This document shows positions 47,074 to 61,188 of a stretch of DNA of 64,000 nt, one piece after another; position 1 is the first letter of the stretch; each line of letters starts with the position of its first letter. A program made the position numbers and the translations under genes. The stretch covers positions 1 through 64,000 of the forward strand of contig JANHCV010000001.1 in the NCBI GenBank assembly GCA_025594325.1. Direction: 5' to 3'. This stretch comes from Blastocladiella emersonii ATCC 22665 (Eukaryota; Blastocladiomycota; Blastocladiomycetes; Blastocladiales; Blastocladiaceae). The notes below the pieces were generated by a model. That model saw only the letters and a program-made list of their open reading frames with translations. It had not been told where the DNA came from and searched no databases.

Positions 47074-47756
47074 TTGAATTCCATGGGAGGTTTGTGCTCT
47101 ACTTGTGCATGCACCCAACGCACCCTTGCAACCAGCATCACCCCCAGCCCTCCCTTCCCTCTTTTTCCCTCCCTCCCTCCCTCCTGCCCCTTTCCATCCT
47201 CCTTCCCGCACCACCTTGCTTCCCTCATCCCCCTGACCTGCTCAACAACCCTCCTCCCCACCTACCAGCCTACCTCCCTCTCTGCCTCCCTGCCTCCCTA
47301 CTTGCATTGAGTGCCATGCATATGGCAAGACACCCCTTCTCCATTCCCCGCTACCCCATGCCACTCAACAACACCTGCATTCTCATCCATACATACACCC
47401 CTTGCCACCCACCCAGGTCCTGCTTGCTACACAACCAAGCAAGGCTTGACCCATGTAAAACGCATGCGCGCGCGCGCGCTTCTGCCTGCCACCAAGCACG
47501 CCCCCATTGTGGCAAATTGTGCATAGCACACAGAAAGAAAAAAAAAAAAGGTAGGTGCGAAAAGAGAATGAGGGAAGAGAATAATGATAGGACACATAAA
47601 AGACAAGAGAATACCAGGACAAGAACTAACTAAGAGAGAGAGAAAACAAACACAAGAAATATACAACAAAGTGAACAGAAGGGCTTGTGAATGACAACTG
47701 AGAGAGAGGGAGAGAAAGCAAAGAAACAAAACGAAAAGAAAAAGAACAAATGAGGG

Positions 47757-47790
<34 letters not shown>

Positions 47791-49012
47791 AACAGCAAGA
47801 GAAGCAAAGGATGACAAGAAAGAAAACCATGAGTGAGTTACAAACAACCAGAGAATGGAAATGGAAATGCGAAGAAGATGAAGAAAAAAGAAAATGAAGG
47901 GAGAGGGAGAGAGAGAAAAATAGAAAAAGCTAGTCTTGGATGCTTAAATGTTAGGGAAATGTAAAAGGAGAAGCCCTCGCGGACCCCGCACTGCTGCTGC
48001 AATCCGAACCACTGGGACAGGTGTGAACTCTGCACCCCCAGTCAGCATCATGCACACAGGCCAGGCAGGTCATCATCAACTTTGTCCGCTCCACTCACTC
48101 ACCACACACTGTCTGTGCATTTGACCCAAGCAAAGGCCTTGGGTGAGCCACTCACTCAACCTTCCACATAACTGACTGTCCTTGTGGTGTTGCTATTCAC
48201 ACAACATACCCAAGCATGCAAAGTGCCCAACGTGATGAACGTGCCCAATGCGCCAACGCACTGTTTTCTCTTACACTCTCTTCCCTTCCTCACTCCCACG
48301 CCCACACTGCCCACACTGCCCACACTGCCCCCACATTGTCAATCTGAAGCCCCGCCCCCCTGGTGCATGCATTACACGTCATGTGGCACAGGTGTACAAC
48401 AATTGGCCCCTGACAACGTTCCAGTGGATGGTGCGTGATTGAAACGCACGTCACTGCCATAGAGGAGGACATGACAGTGGGCGCCTGCTGGCACTATAGC
48501 AGCTGCCCCCTCTCCCTGCCAACCAACCCACTCTCATGTTCCTGTCATGGGATGGATGCACCAATGCAGGCCATTGTGAATGGCCTGCCTGGTGGTTGGT
48601 TTACATGAGCTGAGAATGGGGCCTCATTGGGCAAGCATGGGTTAGGGCTGCCTCAAGAGGTGGCGGCTCTTCTCAATTGGACAAGACATGGGGTTTGATT
48701 TGGCCATGCGCTGTCCAATGCAGACAAAACAAAGGCCCCCTGCATACCCTGCATATCTGCAGATATTGCATGCGTTAGGTGTTTTGCTTGAAGAAGGTGT
48801 TGCTGCTGCCTGTCCCCACCACCACCCCCTTCTGGCTTGTAGGATGCTGCTGGTTCCTAGCTTTGATGTTGTTTCTTTCTTTGTCTTTGTCTTTTTCTTT
48901 TTCTTTTTCTTTGTCTTTCTTTGTCTCTTATTTCTCTTTATATTTCAATTGTTGGGCCCCTCCCACAAGTGATCAAAGTAAACGTTGCACAACAGTTGGC
49001 GCTAGGATCTGC

Positions 49013-49084
49013 AGCGTCTTGGCGCAGAGGAAGCGCGCAGGGCTCATAACCCTGAGGTCGTAGGATCGAAACCTACAGACGCTA
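49013..49084 (+). tRNA. Initiator tRNA-Met(CAT), unit 7
   Basis: Same 72-nt initiator gene as at 4785-4856; the G-run about 65 bp downstream is one base longer than in unit 1. Confidence 0.96.
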
Positions 49085-49445
49085 GCTGTTGCAACTCTCC
49101 TTTTGCTTTTGCGTCGCTCCGCCGCCATTTTGTAGCAGGGAGGGAAGGAGGGGGGGGGGGTAGGCTGCAAGCGCTTGGTTGGGCAGGCAGACGTGCAAGA
49201 CTTGGCCAATCCAAGATGCGTTCATGGTGAGCAAAGTAAGCCAACTGATCCTCTCTCATTCCCTTGGGGGGTGTATGTATGTATTTATCTATCTGGCTAT
49301 CTATGTGATGTGATGTGATGACGACGCATCACTGCTACAAGCATGCAAGCAAGCAAGCCCCCCCCCCAGAGATGGCAGGCACCTGCACCAGCCAGCACCA
49401 GCACCAGCACCAGCACCAGCAGCGGTGCAAAAGTTAACAAAAATC

Positions 49446-49517
49446 TGTCATCTCCCAGAATCGAACTGGGGTCGCCACGGCCACAACGTGGAGTACTAAC
49501 CACTATACTAAGATGAC
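49446..49517 (-). tRNA. tRNA-His(GTG), unit 7
   Basis: Same 72-nt gene as at 5218-5289. Confidence 0.96.
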
Positions 49518-50317
49518 TGTACGCGCAAGGGGAACCACAAGGGCCATATCCTTGCGCTTTCTCTCTTGCGTGCGTTGCGTCCTACAGGGACAGACAGGGA
49601 CAGACAGGTGGTGAGAAAATGAGCGAGTGAGTGATTGAGTGATCGAGTGATCGAGTGATCGAGTGAGTGAGGGGGTGAGAACAAAAAAGAAAAAAGAACA
49701 GGAAAAGGAAAGGAGAGACAAGGAGAATAGATCAATGCAGCAGTGCGCGCATGGGGCAGGCAGCTGAGGGTGGTGGGAGTACTCAAGCCCCTGTCAGTTC
49801 ATTGGCAGCCAATCAACCAGTCAAATTCTCTTTACATTGGTGGACATCCAGCACGTCAGTGATGTATTGGGGAAGGGGAAGAAGGGGGGGGGGGGTGGCA
49901 GGGCGTGCAAGGAGGAAGCATCAACTCAACTCAGCATAACCCGGCCTTGCTTACCTGCTTACCTGCTTGCCTGCTTACCTGCTTTGCTTACCTGCTTACC
50001 TGCTTGCCTGCTTGCCCGCTTGCCCGCTTGCCTGCTTGCCTGCTTGCCTGCTTGCCTGCTTGCCTGCTTGCCTGCTTGCCAATATTCGTTGACTGTTATC
50101 TGGCACAGCTCTTGTCTGCGTACCGATTTATTTTTTCGTCCTCTTTTTTACTTGAGTCTGTGTTCCTTTCTCTGTGGCATACATAGCTGGGTCTGGGTTT
50201 TTCTGATCTGCGCAGCAACGCTTGTCATGATGGAGAGTTGGGCGTTGAGCAAGGCAAGCTGCCGTGAGGGGGAGGGCACAAAACCGTTGTAAATGCCAAG
50301 TGAACGGCAAAATGTAG

Positions 50318-50389
50318 GGGCTCGTCCGGGGATTGAACCCGGGACCTCGCACACCCGAAGCGCGAATCATACCACTAGACCAACGAGCC
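50318..50389 (-). tRNA. tRNA-Pro(CGG), unit 7
   Basis: Same 72-nt gene as at 6098-6169. Confidence 0.96.
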
Positions 50390-51641
50390 AAATGCAGCCC
50401 CCAACATTTCCAAAACCCAGATGTTGGCGCAGGCCATCCCACCCAAACCTCACTCCCCACTCCCCACCCTAACTCACTAACTAACTAACCAACTAACTAA
50501 CTAACTAACGGACCAAGCAGCGGACTAATCAAGTAAATGCCTCGCTTACTAACCAACTTACTCACTAACTGACTAAAGTTGGGACTGACTTGACTCACCC
50601 TGAGCTGATGATGCTGACAACGCAGGTGGGCAGCCAGGTCAGACCACTGCCAAGCGCACTGAGCTTTTTGAGTATACAAACGCCAACCCGTTGCGCTTCC
50701 ACGCCAAGCTGGAATTTGGTTGCCTCCTAGATCTTGATTGGAATTGCATTCATTGCCTTGACGAAAAAAATGCTCCCACCCACCCACTCCCTGAACGCAA
50801 GCACCACCACCACAGTCTTGTTTTCCCCATGTGTGATGGTTTTCTGATCATCTTTTCTGGAAGCTAAATGTGCATTTTTGTAGCAGCTGGCTGGTTGCAG
50901 TGCAGGCTGCCTAAGAAGACACTTTCCATGACCAACAGCACATTCCACCAGATGTCCCTTGCCACCACACCTGTTGTGCAGGTTGGTTTGTTTGCTTGCT
51001 GTAATGCAAAGTAAGTATCTTGCTGAGTTGTCCTTGTCTCACACATGCCCTCCTACTATGCTACCAACTCAAAAGCACACTATCTTGTCCTAACTTGATT
51101 CTGTGCAGGGAGGGAAATGATCCCCCCCCCTTCCTCCTTCTCCCCTGTCGTCCCCTGTCAATAAAGAAGACAAAGAAAAATAGGGGAAAAAATGAACAAT
51201 TGACAAGAACAATGCAATCCAGTAGAGCCTGATGCATCTCGCCCGCTTGCTGAGCATAGTCTCAAGCGACTTGGATCAAATCACAAGCGCTGCACATGGT
51301 TGCACTGTCTCCATGCTTCAGACAGCGCGTCATGTCAATGAAGAAACGAGCTCCCAAGGTCATACACAGCAGTCAGACGGAGAGTGTAGCCAGCCTCTGC
51401 GGGTCAGCTGAAATTGTAACCCAACAACCAATCCCAGGGGTCAACAAGTTAGGGCATGAGTGGGTGAGTGGGTGAGTGGGTGAGTGGGTGGAGGAAGTGG
51501 AGGAAGTGGACAAGGAGGTGGAGACAAGCCCGTTTGTTGTTGGGGTGCACACGCAGCAGGGCAGGGCAGGGCAGGGCAGGGCAGGGCAGGGCAGGGCACG
51601 GCACGGGGGATGAGCAGGTGTAAAAAAGAAAAAAAGGCGAG

Positions 51642-51713
51642 TGAGGCGTGACTGACTCGAACAGCCAACCTTCTGATCTGGAGTCAGACGCGCTACCATT
51701 GCGCCAACGCCCC
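51642..51713 (-). tRNA. tRNA-Trp(CCA), unit 8
   Basis: Same 72-nt gene as at 44-115. Confidence 0.96.
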
Positions 51714-52159
51714 GCTGCTAAAATAGCAAGGATAGGGTCGCATCTATCCACTCATCCACTCACTCACTGACTACAGACTTGTTCTGAACCAACCGTGGAC
51801 CAATTTATTGGCCGCCTGACAAATTCATTGCTTTGATTGCGTTAATTGCTTTGGTTGGTTGGTTGGTAGGTTGGTTGGTTGGTTGATTGGTTGATTGCTT
51901 GATTAGTTGAACAATCAATTGATTGACTCTACTCTGCTTTGCTGACCTGAAGGGAGCAGGAGTTGTGAACAGGAGGAACAGGAACAAAGAACGGAGGGGA
52001 GGGAGGGGAGGGGGGGTTGGGAGGCAAGGTTTTGTATAGTAGTGAGATCCAGTACTGGCTGCACTGCATGATTAAACACTACACAGGCAGGGCAGGCTGG
52101 AGGGGCCTGGGGCCCAAAATGGATGGGAAATGGGAAGCAAAGAAAAAAAGGTTTGTTTG

Positions 52160-52232
52160 TGTCACCGCCCAGGATCGAACTGGGGACCGCCTGTGTGTGA
52201 GACAGGCGTGATAACCACTACACCACGGTGAC
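52160..52232 (-). tRNA. tRNA-Val(CAC), unit 8
   Basis: Same 73-nt gene as at 562-634. Confidence 0.96.
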
Positions 52233-53733
52233 AGGCATAAACACAAACGCAAAGCTCCTACTGACCACACCACACCACACCACACCACACCACACCACAC
52301 CACACCACACCACACCACACCAGCCATCCCACCATCCATCCCACTAACCCCTCTGTGTGTGCGTGCGCGCATTTGAATGTGTGGTTGTGGCGTGCTACTT
52401 CTTTTGTACCATCCCCGCCCCCTCCCTCCGCCCCCCCCCCGCCTCCCAATCTATTGACTATTGATTGATCTAATTGTACTATGTTCCTTTGTTTTCATAT
52501 TTGCTTTGCCTCTGTTTCCTCAGCTGCTCCAGACATGTGTGGCTTCCACACTACCCCATTGTCACAGTTTGGTGATCCAACAATGGCTTGGGCTGGTGGC
52601 ACAGGCTGGTGGCGCAGTCCCTCATATGCCAAGCGTTGCCCTCGCTCTCCCTCTCTCTTGTCATTCGTGTGATACAATCCTTGATTATCCGGCTAGTTAT
52701 TCCTTGTGGCGCAAGACCATTCCCTCCCCCTTGGCACCTTACACCCATGTTGGGTGCAAGTGGTGGCCTCTTCTATTCCACATTTGCTCTTTGTTTGTTG
52801 CCAGCACTGCCCACCCAGTGGGAGCAAGTTGGGTGGGCGCAGAGCCATCATGTGATTGAGCCAAGCTGATTGCATGCATCATCATGCATGGGCCTCCATG
52901 TGGAGAGAAACACTAGGGCTTGCTTGGTTGCTTGCTTGATTGCTTACGCTGCACCACTCACATGGGTGGGTGGGTGGGGTTGATCAATAATGGAATAAGC
53001 AGAAGCAGACAAAGTATAGAAATGAAACAAAGAAGAAAGCTGAAAAAAAAAAGAGAAGAAGAAGAAAGAAATACACAAGGAGGAGGAGACAGGGATATCT
53101 GCAGCACAAAGGAGGAGGTGCAGAGGTGCAGAGGTGCAGAGGTGCAGAGGTGCAGAGGTGCAGAGGTGCAGAGGTGCAGAGGTGCAGAGGTGCAGAGGTG
53201 CAGAGGTGTGGAGGTGTAGAGGGCGTGCAAGTGACTGACTGACTGAGCGGCTCAGAGGCTGACAGACTGATGGATGCTGGCCAACTATCCTGGGCCTGAC
53301 AGTGGCTGGGTATTGGTTTGGTCTGTCCTCTCTATTGCCCTTGCCCTTGACCTTGGAATGTGTGTGTGCACCCTTGTGCGCTGCCAGCCTATCTGCCAGC
53401 TGTGGGTTCAGCTGAGCAGGGTTGGCATCAATCAATCCATCAAAGGATCTGTTTCACAAAGCTGTTGGTGGCAACATGGAAGGGGGTGTGTGGGGTGTGT
53501 GGGGTGTGTGGGTGGGGAGCAGAATGGGTTGCAGGGCAGCGAGCAAAGTAGGGAGGGGAGTACCAGGCAGGGCAACAACAACACATGGGGGGTACGAATA
53601 AAAGGGAGAGGGGGAACCAACCTCACATCCGTGTTGATCGTTGGTGTTTATTGCTGTTTGCTGGCAGGAGATTGAAGGGTATCAGGGTAGATATAGCGTT
53701 GAGCGGCCGAGCCATCATGAGCGATTCTCGTGT

Positions 53734-53815
53734 GACAACGTGTCCGAGCGGTTAAGGAGATAGACTCGAAATCTATTGGGCTCTGCCCGCACAGGTTCGA
53801 ATCCTGTCGTTGTCG
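53734..53815 (+). tRNA. tRNA-Ser(CGA), unit 8
   Basis: Same 82-nt gene as at 2141-2222. Confidence 0.96.
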
Positions 53816-54345
53816 TTTTCCTCTCCGTCTATTTTTTTGCGCATACCAAGACGAGCCAGGCACTGACTGAGTAAGCCCATTAGCGCGTTTGCCATGTGTG
53901 CGCTCCCATGTTCAGGTAGTGAGAGGGTAAGCAGGCAGACAGGGGATGATGATGATGTATGGGGGTGGTTTGGGGATGTGGGGATGTGGGGATGTGGGGA
54001 TGTGGGGATGTGGGGATGTATGTTCTGCAGACCCATGACTGTGTTCTCAGTGCACACTAGCTAGCTCAAGTAGCAGGGCCTGCAGTAGTAGGTGAGAGAT
54101 TTGAAAGCTTTCCAAGGAAGCGGGGAGTTGACTTGAAGTAGAGTGAAGGCCATAGGAGAGGAGAGGAGAGGAGAGGAGAGGAGAGGAGAGGAGAGGAGAG
54201 GAAACCATCCACAGAATAATAGAAGCCTATACATACACATGCAAGGCCGCTGCAAACAAACACAGGAGGACAGGAAGCAAAACGTGGACGGAAAAAGCAA
54301 GATGAGAACAGAGAAGCGTGGGGGAAGAAAAAGAAAAAATGACAA

Positions 54346-54417
54346 AGGTCCTACTGAGATTCGAACTCAGGTTACCAGATTCAGAGTCTGGTGTGATGAC
54401 CGCTACACTATAGGACC
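54346..54417 (-). tRNA. tRNA-Gln(CTG), unit 8
   Basis: Same 72-nt gene as at 2761-2832. Confidence 0.96.
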
Positions 54418-55100
54418 TTGAATTCCATGGGAGGTTTGTGCTCTACTTGTGCATGCACCCAACGCACCCTTGCAACCAGCATCACCCCCAGCCCTCCCTT
54501 CCCTCTTTTTCCCTCCCTCCCTCCCTCCTGCCCCTTTCCATCCTCCTTCCCGCACCACCTTGCTTCCCTCATCCCCCTGACCTGCTCAACAACCCTCCTC
54601 CCCACCTACCAGCCTACCTCCCTCTCTGCCTCCCTGCCTCCCTACTTGCATTGAGTGCCATGCATATGGCAAGACACCCCTTCTCCATTCCCCGCTACCC
54701 CATGCCACTCAACAACACCTGCATTCTCATCCATACATACACCCCTTGCCACCCACCCAGGTCCTGCTTGCTACACAACCAAGCAAGGCTTGACCCATGT
54801 AAAACGCATGCGCGCGCGCGCGCTTCTGCCTGCCACCAAGCACGCCCCCATTGTGGCAAATTGTGCATAGCACACAGAAAGAAAAAAAAAAAAGGTAGGT
54901 GCGAAAAGAGAATGAGGGAAGAGAATAATGATAGGACACATAAAAGACAAGAGAATACCAGGACAAGAACTAACTAAGAGAGAGAGAAAACAAACACAAG
55001 AAATATACAACAAAGTGAACAGAAGGGCTTGTGAATGACAACTGAGAGAGAGGGAGAGAAAGCAAAGAAACAAAACGAAAAGAAAAAGAACAAATGAGGG

Positions 55101-55152
<52 letters not shown>

Positions 55153-56374
55153 AACAGCAAGAGAAGCAAAGGATGACAAGAAAGAAAACCATGAGTGAGT
55201 TACAAACAACCAGAGAATGGAAATGGAAATGCGAAGAAGATGAAGAAAAAAGAAAATGAAGGGAGAGGGAGAGAGAGAAAAATAGAAAAAGCTAGTCTTG
55301 GATGCTTAAATGTTAGGGAAATGTAAAAGGAGAAGCCCTCGCGGACCCCGCACTGCTGCTGCAATCCGAACCACTGGGACAGGTGTGAACTCTGCACCCC
55401 CAGTCAGCATCATGCACACAGGCCAGGCAGGTCATCATCAACTTTGTCCGCTCCACTCACTCACCACACACTGTCTGTGCATTTGACCCAAGCAAAGGCC
55501 TTGGGTGAGCCACTCACTCAACCTTCCACATAACTGACTGTCCTTGTGGTGTTGCTATTCACACAACATACCCAAGCATGCAAAGTGCCCAACGTGATGA
55601 ACGTGCCCAATGCGCCAACGCACTGTTTTCTCTTACACTCTCTTCCCTTCCTCACTCCCACGCCCACACTGCCCACACTGCCCACACTGCCCCCACATTG
55701 TCAATCTGAAGCCCCGCCCCCCTGGTGCATGCATTACACGTCATGTGGCACAGGTGTACAACAATTGGCCCCTGACAACGTTCCAGTGGATGGTGCGTGA
55801 TTGAAACGCACGTCACTGCCATAGAGGAGGACATGACAGTGGGCGCCTGCTGGCACTATAGCAGCTGCCCCCTCTCCCTGCCAACCAACCCACTCTCATG
55901 TTCCTGTCATGGGATGGATGCACCAATGCAGGCCATTGTGAATGGCCTGCCTGGTGGTTGGTTTACATGAGCTGAGAATGGGGCCTCATTGGGCAAGCAT
56001 GGGTTAGGGCTGCCTCAAGAGGTGGCGGCTCTTCTCAATTGGACAAGACATGGGGTTTGATTTGGCCATGCGCTGTCCAATGCAGACAAAACAAAGGCCC
56101 CCTGCATACCCTGCATATCTGCAGATATTGCATGCGTTAGGTGTTTTGCTTGAAGAAGGTGTTGCTGCTGCCTGTCCCCACCACCACCCCCTTCTGGCTT
56201 GTAGGATGCTGCTGGTTCCTAGCTTTGATGTTGTTTCTTTCTTTGTCTTTGTCTTTTTCTTTTTCTTTTTCTTTGTCTTTCTTTGTCTCTTATTTCTCTT
56301 TATATTTCAATTGTTGGGCCCCTCCCACAAGTGATCAAAGTAAACGTTGCACAACAGTTGGCGCTAGGATCTGC

Positions 56375-56446
56375 AGCGTCTTGGCGCAGAGGAAGCGCGC
56401 AGGGCTCATAACCCTGAGGTCGTAGGATCGAAACCTACAGACGCTA
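56375..56446 (+). tRNA. Initiator tRNA-Met(CAT), unit 8
   Basis: Same 72-nt initiator gene as at 4785-4856. Confidence 0.96.
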
Positions 56447-56807
56447 GCTGTTGCAACTCTCCTTTTGCTTTTGCGTCGCTCCGCCGCCATTTTGTAGCAG
56501 GGAGGGAAGGAGGGGGGGGGGGTAGGCTGCAAGCGCTTGGTTGGGCAGGCAGACGTGCAAGACTTGGCCAATCCAAGATGCGTTCATGGTGAGCAAAGTA
56601 AGCCAACTGATCCTCTCTCATTCCCTTGGGGGGTGTATGTATGTATTTATCTATCTGGCTATCTATGTGATGTGATGTGATGACGACGCATCACTGCTAC
56701 AAGCATGCAAGCAAGCAAGCCCCCCCCCCAGAGATGGCAGGCACCTGCACCAGCCAGCACCAGCACCAGCACCAGCACCAGCAGCGGTGCAAAAGTTAAC
56801 AAAAATC

Positions 56808-56879
56808 TGTCATCTCCCAGAATCGAACTGGGGTCGCCACGGCCACAACGTGGAGTACTAACCACTATACTAAGATGAC
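56808..56879 (-). tRNA. tRNA-His(GTG), unit 8
   Basis: Same 72-nt gene as at 5218-5289; last His copy in the window. Confidence 0.96.
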
Positions 56880-57687
56880 TGTACGCGCAAGGGGAACCAC
56901 AAGGGCCATATCCTTGCGCTTTCTCTCTTGCGTGCGTTGCGTCCTACAGGGACAGACAGGGACAGACAGGTGGTGAGAAAATGAGCGAGTGAGTGATTGA
57001 GTGATCGAGTGATCGAGTGATCGAGTGAGTGAGGGGGTGAGAACAAAAAAGAAAAAAGAACAGGAAAAGGAAAGGAGAGACAAGGAGAATAGATCAATGC
57101 AGCAGTGCGCGCATGGGGCAGGCAGCTGAGGGTGGTGGGAGTACTCAAGCCCCTGTCAGTTCATTGGCAGCCAATCAACCAGTCAAATTCTCTTTACATT
57201 GGTGGACATCCAGCACGTCAGTGATGTATTGGGGAAGGGGAAGAAGGGGGGGGGGGGTGGCAGGGCGTGCAAGGAGGAAGCATCAACTCAACTCAGCATA
57301 ACCCGGCCTTGCTTACCTGCTTACCTGCTTGCCTGCTTACCTGCTTTGCTTACCTGCTTACCTGCTTGCCTGCTTGCCCGCTTGCCCGCTTGCCTGCTTG
57401 CCTGCTTGCCTGCTTGCCTGCTTGCCTGCTTGCCTGCTTGCCTGCTTGCCAATATTCGTTGACTGTTATCTGGCACAGCTCTTGTCTGCGTACCGATTTA
57501 TTTTTTCGTCCTCTTTTTTACTTGAGTCTGTGTTCCTTTCTCTGTGGCATACATAGCTGGGTCTGGGTTTTTCTGATCTGCGCAGCAACGCTTGTCATGA
57601 TGGAGAGTTGGGCGTTGAGCAAGGCAAGCTGCCGTGAGGGGGAGGGCACAAAACCGTTGTAAATGCCAAGTGAACGGCAAAATGTAG

Positions 57688-57759
57688 GGGCTCGTCCGGG
57701 GATTGAACCCGGGACCTCGCACACCCGAAGCGCGAATCATACCACTAGACCAACGAGCC
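57688..57759 (-). tRNA. tRNA-Pro(CGG), unit 8
   Basis: Same 72-nt gene as at 6098-6169; last Pro copy in the window. Confidence 0.96.
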
Positions 57760-59011
57760 AAATGCAGCCCCCAACATTTCCAAAACCCAGATGTTGGCGC
57801 AGGCCATCCCACCCAAACCTCACTCCCCACTCCCCACCCTAACTCACTAACTAACTAACCAACTAACTAACTAACTAACGGACCAAGCAGCGGACTAATC
57901 AAGTAAATGCCTCGCTTACTAACCAACTTACTCACTAACTGACTAAAGTTGGGACTGACTTGACTCACCCTGAGCTGATGATGCTGACAACGCAGGTGGG
58001 CAGCCAGGTCAGACCACTGCCAAGCGCACTGAGCTTTTTGAGTATACAAACGCCAACCCGTTGCGCTTCCACGCCAAGCTGGAATTTGGTTGCCTCCTAG
58101 ATCTTGATTGGAATTGCATTCATTGCCTTGACGAAAAAAATGCTCCCACCCACCCACTCCCTGAACGCAAGCACCACCACCACAGTCTTGTTTTCCCCAT
58201 GTGTGATGGTTTTCTGATCATCTTTTCTGGAAGCTAAATGTGCATTTTTGTAGCAGCTGGCTGGTTGCAGTGCAGGCTGCCTAAGAAGACACTTTCCATG
58301 ACCAACAGCACATTCCACCAGATGTCCCTTGCCACCACACCTGTTGTGCAGGTTGGTTTGTTTGCTTGCTGTAATGCAAAGTAAGTATCTTGCTGAGTTG
58401 TCCTTGTCTCACACATGCCCTCCTACTATGCTACCAACTCAAAAGCACACTATCTTGTCCTAACTTGATTCTGTGCAGGGAGGGAAATGATCCCCCCCCC
58501 TTCCTCCTTCTCCCCTGTCGTCCCCTGTCAATAAAGAAGACAAAGAAAAATAGGGGAAAAAATGAACAATTGACAAGAACAATGCAATCCAGTAGAGCCT
58601 GATGCATCTCGCCCGCTTGCTGAGCATAGTCTCAAGCGACTTGGATCAAATCACAAGCGCTGCACATGGTTGCACTGTCTCCATGCTTCAGACAGCGCGT
58701 CATGTCAATGAAGAAACGAGCTCCCAAGGTCATACACAGCAGTCAGACGGAGAGTGTAGCCAGCCTCTGCGGGTCAGCTGAAATTGTAACCCAACAACCA
58801 ATCCCAGGGGTCAACAAGTTAGGGCATGAGTGGGTGAGTGGGTGAGTGGGTGAGTGGGTGGAGGAAGTGGAGGAAGTGGACAAGGAGGTGGAGACAAGCC
58901 CGTTTGTTGTTGGGGTGCACACGCAGCAGGGCAGGGCAGGGCAGGGCAGGGCAGGGCAGGGCAGGGCACGGCACGGGGGATGAGCAGGTGTAAAAAAGAA
59001 AAAAAGGCGAG

Positions 59012-59083
59012 TGAGGCGTGACTGACTCGAACAGCCAACCTTCTGATCTGGAGTCAGACGCGCTACCATTGCGCCAACGCCCC
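59012..59083 (-). tRNA. tRNA-Trp(CCA), unit 9
   Basis: Same 72-nt gene as at 44-115. Confidence 0.96.
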
Positions 59084-59529
59084 GCTGCTAAAATAGCAAG
59101 GATAGGGTCGCATCTATCCACTCATCCACTCACTCACTGACTACAGACTTGTTCTGAACCAACCGTGGACCAATTTATTGGCCGCCTGACAAATTCATTG
59201 CTTTGATTGCGTTAATTGCTTTGGTTGGTTGGTTGGTAGGTTGGTTGGTTGGTTGATTGGTTGATTGCTTGATTAGTTGAACAATCAATTGATTGACTCT
59301 ACTCTGCTTTGCTGACCTGAAGGGAGCAGGAGTTGTGAACAGGAGGAACAGGAACAAAGAACGGAGGGGAGGGAGGGGAGGGGGGGTTGGGAGGCAAGGT
59401 TTTGTATAGTAGTGAGATCCAGTACTGGCTGCACTGCATGATTAAACACTACACAGGCAGGGCAGGCTGGAGGGGCCTGGGGCCCAAAATGGATGGGAAA
59501 TGGGAAGCAAAGAAAAAAAGGTTTGTTTG

Positions 59530-59602
59530 TGTCACCGCCCAGGATCGAACTGGGGACCGCCTGTGTGTGAGACAGGCGTGATAACCACTACACCACGGTG
59601 AC
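59530..59602 (-). tRNA. tRNA-Val(CAC), unit 9
   Basis: Same 73-nt gene as at 562-634. Confidence 0.96.
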
Positions 59603-61106
59603 AGGCATAAACACAAACGCAAAGCTCCTACTGACCACACCACACCACACCACACCACACCACACCACACCACACCACACCACACCACACCACACCAGCC
59701 ATCCCACCATCCATCCCACTAACCCCTCTGTGTGTGCGTGCGCGCATTTGAATGTGTGGTTGTGGCGTGCTACTTCTTTTGTACCATCCCCGCCCCCTCC
59801 CTCCGCCCCCCCCCCGCCTCCCAATCTATTGACTATTGATTGATCTAATTGTACTATGTTCCTTTGTTTTCATATTTGCTTTGCCTCTGTTTCCTCAGCT
59901 GCTCCAGACATGTGTGGCTTCCACACTACCCCATTGTCACAGTTTGGTGATCCAACAATGGCTTGGGCTGGTGGCACAGGCTGGTGGCGCAGTCCCTCAT
60001 ATGCCAAGCGTTGCCCTCGCTCTCCCTCTCTCTTGTCATTCGTGTGATACAATCCTTGATTATCCGGCTAGTTATTCCTTGTGGCGCAAGACCATTCCCT
60101 CCCCCTTGGCACCTTACACCCATGTTGGGTGCAAGTGGTGGCCTCTTCTATTCCACATTTGCTCTTTGTTTGTTGCCAGCACTGCCCACCCAGTGGGAGC
60201 AAGTTGGGTGGGCGCAGAGCCATCATGTGATTGAGCCAAGCTGATTGCATGCATCATCATGCATGGGCCTCCATGTGGAGAGAAACACTAGGGCTTGCTT
60301 GGTTGCTTGCTTGATTGCTTACGCTGCACCACTCACATGGGTGGGTGGGTGGGGTTGATCAATAATGGAATAAGCAGAAGCAGACAAAGTATAGAAATGA
60401 AACAAAGAAGAAAGCTGAAAAAAAAAGAGAAGAAGAAGAAAGAAATACACAAGGAGGAGGAGACAGGGATATCTGCAGCACAAAGGAGGAGGTGCAGAGG
60501 TGCAGAGGTGCAGAGGTGCAGAGGTGCAGAGGTGCAGAGGTGCAGAGGTGCAGAGGTGCAGAGGTGCAGAGGTGCAGAGGTGTGGAGGTGTAGAGGGCGT
60601 GCAAGTGACTGACTGACTGAGCGGCTCAGAGGCTGACAGACTGATGGATGCTGGCCAACTATCCTGGGCCTGACAGTGGCTGGGTATTGGTTTGGTCTGT
60701 CTCTCTATTGCCCTTGCCCTTGACCTTGGAATGTGTGTGTGCACCCTTGTGCGCTGCCAGCCTATCTGCCAGCTGTGGGTTCAGCTGAGCAGGGTTGGCA
60801 TCAATCAATCCATCAAAGGATCTGTTTCACAAAGCTGTTGGTGGCAACATGGAAGGGGGTGTGTGGGGTGTGTGGGGTGTGTGGGTGGGGAGCAGAATGG
60901 GTTGCAGGGCAGCGAGCAAAGTAGGGAGGGGAGTACCAGGCAGGGCAACAACAACACATGGGGGGTACGAATAAAAGGGAGAGGGGGAACCAACCTCACA
61001 TCCGTGTTGATCGTTGGTGTTTATTGCTGTTTGCTGGCAGGAGATTGAAGGGTATCAGGGTAGATATAGCGTTGAGCGGCCGAGCCATCATGAGCGATTC
61101 TCGTGT

Positions 61107-61188
61107 GACAACGTGTCCGAGCGGTTAAGGAGATAGACTCGAAATCTATTGGGCTCTGCCCGCACAGGTTCGAATCCTGTCGTTGTCG
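61107..61188 (+). tRNA. tRNA-Ser(CGA), unit 9
   Basis: Same 82-nt gene as at 2141-2222. Confidence 0.96.

Larger units (their letters stand above)
44243..51598. repeat. Array unit 7
   Basis: Complete unit, 7356 bp, the shortest full unit. It shares the 14-copy AT repeat with unit 6 and has lost one GCTTGCCT copy in the His-Pro spacer. Confidence 0.96.
51599..58968. repeat. Array unit 8
   Basis: Complete unit, 7370 bp. It has the longest AT repeat (23 copies), six instead of seven GGGGATGT copies (shared with unit 9), one ACCAC copy fewer, and a private extra C near 53327. Confidence 0.96.
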
